Source: Armillaria gallica | Taxonomy: Eukaryota; Basidiomycota; Agaricomycetes; Agaricales; Physalacriaceae | DNA length: 64,000 nucleotides | Assembly: GCA_037576215.1 (NCBI GenBank) | Contig: JBANDB010000005.1 | Location: forward strand, 1,178,001 to 1,242,000 | Direction of reading: 5' to 3' | Shown: piece by piece, positions 59,988 through 64,000 of the stretch | Layout of the letters: every line of letters starts with the position of its first letter | How positions within the stretch are numbered: the stretch's first letter is position 1 | The notes under the pieces: generated by a model | What the model saw: only the letters and a program-made list of their open reading frames with translations | Told to the model about the DNA's origin: nothing | Database searches by the model: none | Program-made: the position numbers and the translations under genes

Positions 59988-60485
59988 ATGTATGGTTGTC
60001 AGAATGTAATGGTGTACTCGGGATAACAGGGTGCATGAACACCGAATGGGCTTTGGACCCCAGTTGTGCAATGGTGGCCTTTGACGCGCGCCTCTGACCA
60101 CTTCTCCAATATAAAACGCCACATACCTTCATGGCGTCTATTGCTATAAGTCCTCCGCGCCTCATTCAAATTCACTCTGCCGTCAGCTGTTACCGTAGGT
60201 TCGATGCGAGTTCTTTACATTCATTCGTTAGATGCAGCATTCCCACCAGCCGGCAGTTCATAATTTCCGAGTCGATGCTTCGTTATTGTCAGAATCCATT
60301 CGGAGATAAGCCTCATGTCGGTAAGGACCGTCAGACAGAATTCCACAAAATCTTCCATCAGTCACATTTCCTGAGTTATTTTCCATTGACGGTTTCCGCT
60401 TTCGTTCGTCTGTAGGTCCTTGGTAGCCTATAAGAGAGGGAATTGATTCAGCCGCAGTTATCTGTCCCCGGCTCACGAGCACCAA
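59965..60485 (-). CDS. Unrecognised gene X, copy 3
   Basis: Minus strand: ORF 60485-60258 (IPSLIGYQGPTDERKRKPSM, CGILSDGPYRHEAYL), then GLIAIDAM near 60135, EKWSEARVKGHHCTTGVQS and GVHAPCYPEYTITF near 60030-59990, then a stop. Order and motifs match copy 1 at 54031. The distance to the divergent kinase start is 132 bp (366 bp in the other block). Function unknown. Confidence 0.4.
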
Positions 60486-60617
60486 CTTTCAATTGAGAAG
60501 GTCAGTTAGCTACACTTGAGTCGCGTACACTTCCACTGACCGTGCCGCACGTCTTGACGCATAGTAACAACGCAACGGACCAGATTTCCTGCTTCGATCT
60601 CTCTATCTCTGTTCATA

Positions 60618-62079
60618 ATGTCTGCGTCAAACGTACAGAATGTTACGCCACTTCCTCAAGCCTCCGGATGGGAGATTCTTTCACACGACGTCGGCAAAGA
60701 TGCACTTCACGAGAAGATTCGTGGTATTCTTCACTCTGCCCCCACGCCTTGGAGGGACATCGGTCGTGTTCCGGAGTCCACGGTGAAGCCCACCATTCAG
60801 CAGAGCGTGATGAATGTCCTGCAGGAGGTATATCTGACTCTTCGTTCATAAACATAGACATTCGCTAATGATGGTACAGGAACTAGATAGGACTATTTCA
60901 GGACAGCATTTCACTGTGTGTTTGAAAAGTCTTCGTGAGTTGAGCAAGGCGAGGGAGATATTTCCGGACTCTATGAAGATAGTCAAAGCGATTGCACTCG
61001 ATAGGGATCAGCACGGAAATGCGAGACCATTCGCTTCCGGAGTTTCATCGGTTAGTGGCCGTCTTCAAAAAGCCTCAGATTGTATTCACTGCTTATGATT
61101 CTGTAGGACGTGTATAAAGGAACGATGGATGGGAAGCGTGTCTGTATCAAGGCCTTTAGGATATTCGGAATGCCTTATGAAGAGGAACAGAAATTTTGGA
61201 AGGTAAGACTACTTTCGAAGTCCCTGAACCGTATCTGAGAAACCTTCATCTCAGGTATTGTGCCGTGAGACTGTTGTATGGAAACAACTACACCATGATA
61301 ATATCCTTCCTTTTATCGGCGTCGACGTTGTAACTATGCCAGGCACGCACTGTCTTATTTCTCCTTGCATGGACAACGGTAATGTCGTGCGGTACCTGAA
61401 CGAACATCCTGATCACAACCGCCTTAAATGTGTATGTTTTTCTTAATTGCGTATACCGACGCATTCTCATAGTCGTTGTTCATAGATTCGTGAAATCACT
61501 TCAGCAATCGAGTTTATTCATAGCTTTGATCCCAAAGTTGTTCATGGCGATATTCGTGGGGTAGGTGAACAACTCCTTAGGATATAAAACATGCACATTG
61601 ATATACATAGGGCAACATTATCGTCAACGACCAAGGTCAATGCTGTCTAGCAGACTTCGGAGCCTCAATCATTGTCACTACGAATCTTCCTTCCACCAAG
61701 ACCATGGGGCACAACACAGGACGTTGGCTGTGTCCCGAATTACAGGTGTACGATCCGACGAAATATGTTCCGGATGATCTACCTGGCAGGGATATTTATG
61801 CACTTGGATGCACAATCATCGAGGTATGTGGGTCTTATATGCAGCGATACCCGGTGATTTACTCGACGTCCACAGATTTACACTCTCGCGGTGCCCTTTT
61901 CCCACGTTCCTAGCACTGCAGTGTCAAACGCCATATGCAATAAGGAACTTACCTATCCACGGCCTGCTAAAATTTCATCTGATAGGCTTTGGCAGCTCGT
62001 ACAGGAATGCATGACATACGAGCCAGAGCTGCGTCCCAGTGCAGCTTACTTTAAGGAGGCCTTACTAGTTGACATGTAA
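60618..62079 (+). CDS. TKL-like protein kinase, copy 2 (intact, 381 aa, 7 exons)
   Basis: Exons 60618-60827, 60880-61050, 61107-61202, 61255-61431, 61486-61560, 61611-61823 and 61876-62079 join in frame, every intron GT...AG and 45-56 nt. An N-terminal helical region (1-127) is followed by a kinase domain: SGVSSDVYKG as a reduced glycine loop, VCIKAF (Lys142), HDNILPFIGVD, CLISPCMDNGNVVRYL, catalytic loop VVHGDIRG (Asp240), LADFGAS (Asp258), WLCPEL in the APE position, GRDIYALGCTIIE, and ELRPSA near the C-terminus. Such short soluble TKL kinases are expanded in Agaricomycetes and are presumed cytosolic Ser/Thr or dual-specificity kinases. The start ATG follows a pyrimidine-rich CTCTCTATCTCTGTTCATA. 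The divergent gene X suggests a shared promoter. Confidence 0.85.
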
Positions 62080-62084
62080 AGGAG

Positions 62085-62705
62085 AGAAATGTATTTTTAA
62101 TGACCAGAGAATGCGCAAATGGTATCATCATATTTAGGAGAATTTTATTTTCACACCTCTGATAAACGTCTCGCCTGAGAAATCATTGATAAGATTCCGT
62201 ACGATATGAAGATATAGCAGGAAGACGGATAATACACTGTACAAGGTAGTTATCTCAGCTTCATAAGCTCACATCTCGAATAGAAATACCCATCGAGTAA
62301 TGCTTCGAAAACGACAATGCACCGGTAGTCCAGAAGCATCACTCCACGACGGCAAAGATTTATCATCGCCGCAGTGTAACAAGCTTAACATTGTGCTAAG
62401 TAACAGAGCGTACGGATCTGTGATAGTACATGAATGACCGCGAGTTTAATGTAGATTGGAATCAGGATTCGGGTATGACCGAAAACTTGACCTAGGAATA
62501 TTTAATGCAGCTGCAGAGCTGTTTAACATACAACGCATCTTGAGTACTTCATCAGACCCGAAGACGCAATCAATAGTCGCTACCTGGCATACCGTGCTTC
62601 TCGATTTCCTTTACGGAATCGAAGCCGTCAACAACCTCTACAAAAACAATATCACGTCCATCCAACTAATGGAGAATTAATGTCAGAGTGAAATGTTAAA
62701 AAAGG
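62085..62705. other. Spacer between kinase 2 and cyclophilin F
   Basis: 62085-62340 is an inverted relative of 51900-52170 (shared TTTTCACACCT, GTCTCGCCTGAGAAAT, ACAAGGTAGTTATCTCAG). An unassigned 74-codon ORF (62456-62680; GIFNAAAELFNIQRILS, TWHTVLLDFLYGIEAVNN) looks protein-like but is not recognised. Confidence 0.4.
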
Positions 62706-63240
62706 TGACTGGACGGACCCAGGGGGTTTTGACGGTGGTGACAAAGGACCTTGTGGACGCTTAGAAACAACGCAGAAGGCTGGACTAGTGATCACACACC
62801 TGGTAACCGTTGGTATTGGCACCAGTATTTGCCATAGAGAGAAGGTCGGATTTCGTATGCTTCAACTCGAAGCTCTCGTCCACACTCTCAATCAGAGTCC
62901 GTGGGCTATGCAGTAAACGGCGCACCTTTAAACTTCTCCCTGTAGATCGACTTGGCACGGGTACCGCTATGCGATTTGAAGTCGCCACCATTGATCATGG
63001 ACTGCGGAACGCTAAGCATGAGAAGGGCACCCCCGGAGAAAGGCAGTGGACTCACGTCTGGAACGATGCGATGGAAACCAATTTCAGCATATCGAAAGTC
63101 ATGATATCCGGTTGAAAGCTCCCTGGAATCCTTCTCCATCTTAAGAACGACTTCGTCGAACAGCTTAAAGACGATCCGTCCTGCAGGTGTCGAATCGATA
63201 TAAATGCCGAACTTGGGCCTACGCTGCCCGATCGTAGGCC
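62706..63240 (-). pseudogene. Cyclophilin, copy F
   Basis: Minus strand: RRPKFGIYIDSTPAGRIVFK, LFDEVVLKMEKDSRELSTG, FHRIVPD, an intron (GTGAGTCCAC...CCGCAG), SMINGGDFKSHSGTRAKSIY, REKF, a short intron (GTGCGCCG...TTGAG), ESFELKHTKSDLLSMANTGA, NTNGYQ, another intron ending CACAAG, then FVTTVKTPWVRP. The FHRIVP, GGDF and SMAN-G landmarks of cyclophilins are present. The FFIT and WLDG-HVVFG landmarks are eroded, and sense is lost near 62706. Without a clear start, stop or C-terminus it is probably non-functional. It directly follows TLDc copy F. Confidence 0.75.
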
Positions 63241-63244
63241 GGTT

Positions 63245-63977
63245 ACTCACGACAATGTTTGCCCTAAGATAGAAGACTGATTGCTCCCTGTTGTTTTGTA
63301 GACCGAGAGCTTGCTATTGGAATACCGGAAGCTGAATACAATGAGCATAACCTCTGAAGGAAGGAAGGAAACGTACGAATCTCCGCTGCCATAGTAACCC
63401 CTTCCCCCGCTCTGCCGCATCGCATCAGCTATAAACGCACCAAACACGGTGTTCGCAGTCGCCCTTCATAACAATGAGGGCACGAGTAGTCTTAGTCTGC
63501 TCAGAGCGTAAATAGAGCGTATTGGCCGGGATACCGTACTGCTCCAGAGAGTTGCGGAGCATCCATGTACGGGGTAAACGCGAGAGAGCAGGGAGGTGTA
63601 GCCGACCGAGTCTGCATACATTCAAATTCATGTCGTTTTAGGGAGCGATGTACTCACCAAATACGCTAGTGCCAATTCTCCTTATCTGCTAGCTCTGTTT
63701 CCAAATCATGCAAGAATCCCTCATTCCAGTCGTGGCATACCCCAGGGCACCGACTTGGAGGGATGTACACCGCAGAAGAAATCACCGTGTGACATTTCAA
63801 CTGGGACGACGGAGTGTAGACGGGGTGGGTCGAAGAGAGAATCAAGACCAGCCTGTCTTGAGAGAGCGGGATAGACTCCAATGTGCCAAATTCTGCGTCT
63901 GGGGAACGGAGCGCTTCGAACTGAGGGATTGGAGCCGTGATGTCGGTGCGAGATGCCCGAGGAGTGGGAGGTGGCAA
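63245..63977 (-). pseudogene. TLDc-domain gene, N-terminal half, copy F
   Basis: Minus strand: exon 63977-63666 (MPPPTPRASRTDITAPIPQF ... CHDWNEGFLHDLETELADK), an intron, exon from 63631 (LHLPALSRLPRTWMLRNSLE, QYGIPANTLYLRSEQTK, TRALIVMKGDC), a frameshift, TVFGAFIADAMRQSGGRGYY, GSGDS, a 46-nt intron (GTACGTTTCC...TTCAG) and FRYSNSKLSVYKTTGSN. TLDc sense stops there and cyclophilin follows within about 60 bp. LPALSRLPRTW, GxxLNTLY-like and VFGAF...YYGSGDS are TLDc landmarks. The gene may begin beyond 63977 or the window edge. One clear frameshift (near 63465) disables it unless the base call is wrong. Confidence 0.75.
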
Positions 63978-64000
63978 ATACGTCGATCCACTCTTCGGTA

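Noticed and set aside
1..64000. CRISPR arrays, rRNA genes, telomeric repeats
   Set aside because: No regular spacer arrays, rRNA-like blocks or TTAGGG-type arrays were seen on either strand.

Overview
The window looks like fungal nuclear DNA, most likely from an Agaricomycete basidiomycete. The visible introns are about 40-60 nt long with GT(A/G)NGT donors and YAG acceptors. The gene families are a tyrosine-kinase-like (TKL) kinase with an HGDIRG catalytic loop, an F-box/nucleotidyltransferase-fold protein, an S28 serine carboxypeptidase, an IML2/TTC39-type protein, TLDc proteins and cyclophilins, plus a chromodomain Ty3/gypsy element. No prokaryotic, CRISPR or organellar signature is visible. 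The assignment rests on recognised motifs only; no search was run.

Positions 1-45000 are an AT-rich, CpG-poor graveyard of mobile elements. They hold a gypsy pol scrap (1-180), degenerate tandem repeats (350-1300) and a dead hAT transposase (1792-7913) ending in a recognisable hAT terminus at 8092. A deeply nested stack follows at 8972-18476. A gag-only LTR element with 228-bp LTRs is interrupted by a 5'-truncated antisense chromoviral gypsy element (11177-16726), which is itself interrupted by a TA-flanked DNA element (12810-14351). The right LTR is split by a TA-flanked element with 27-bp inverted repeats (17600-18415). A broken S28 carboxypeptidase gene lies at 23446-27345. Positions 28870-45000 are an old, multi-copy segmental duplication carrying 5' pieces of a TLDc gene, short tRNA-like Pol III modules, a perfect 8-bp-TSD hAT MITE and a 118-bp LTR-like insertion.

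Positions 45000-64000 are CpG-rich and gene-like. They hold an F-box/NTase relic, two kinase genes, three copies of a TLDc N-terminal half joined to a cyclophilin, three copies of an unrecognised gene (X), and an IML2-like pseudogene. The block [TLDc-cyclophilin, spacer, kinase, X] at 48940-54600 recurs in inverted orientation at about 59965-63977. The second kinase (60618-62079) has an uninterrupted seven-exon model of 381 aa. The first (52171-53664) has lost its catalytic-loop Asp and one splice acceptor.

The most interesting material is the TLDc-cyclophilin chimera with its parental-type TLDc copy still in the window, the inverted kinase/X/chimera block with one active-looking and one pseudokinase copy, and the family of ~100-nt Pol III-like modules.
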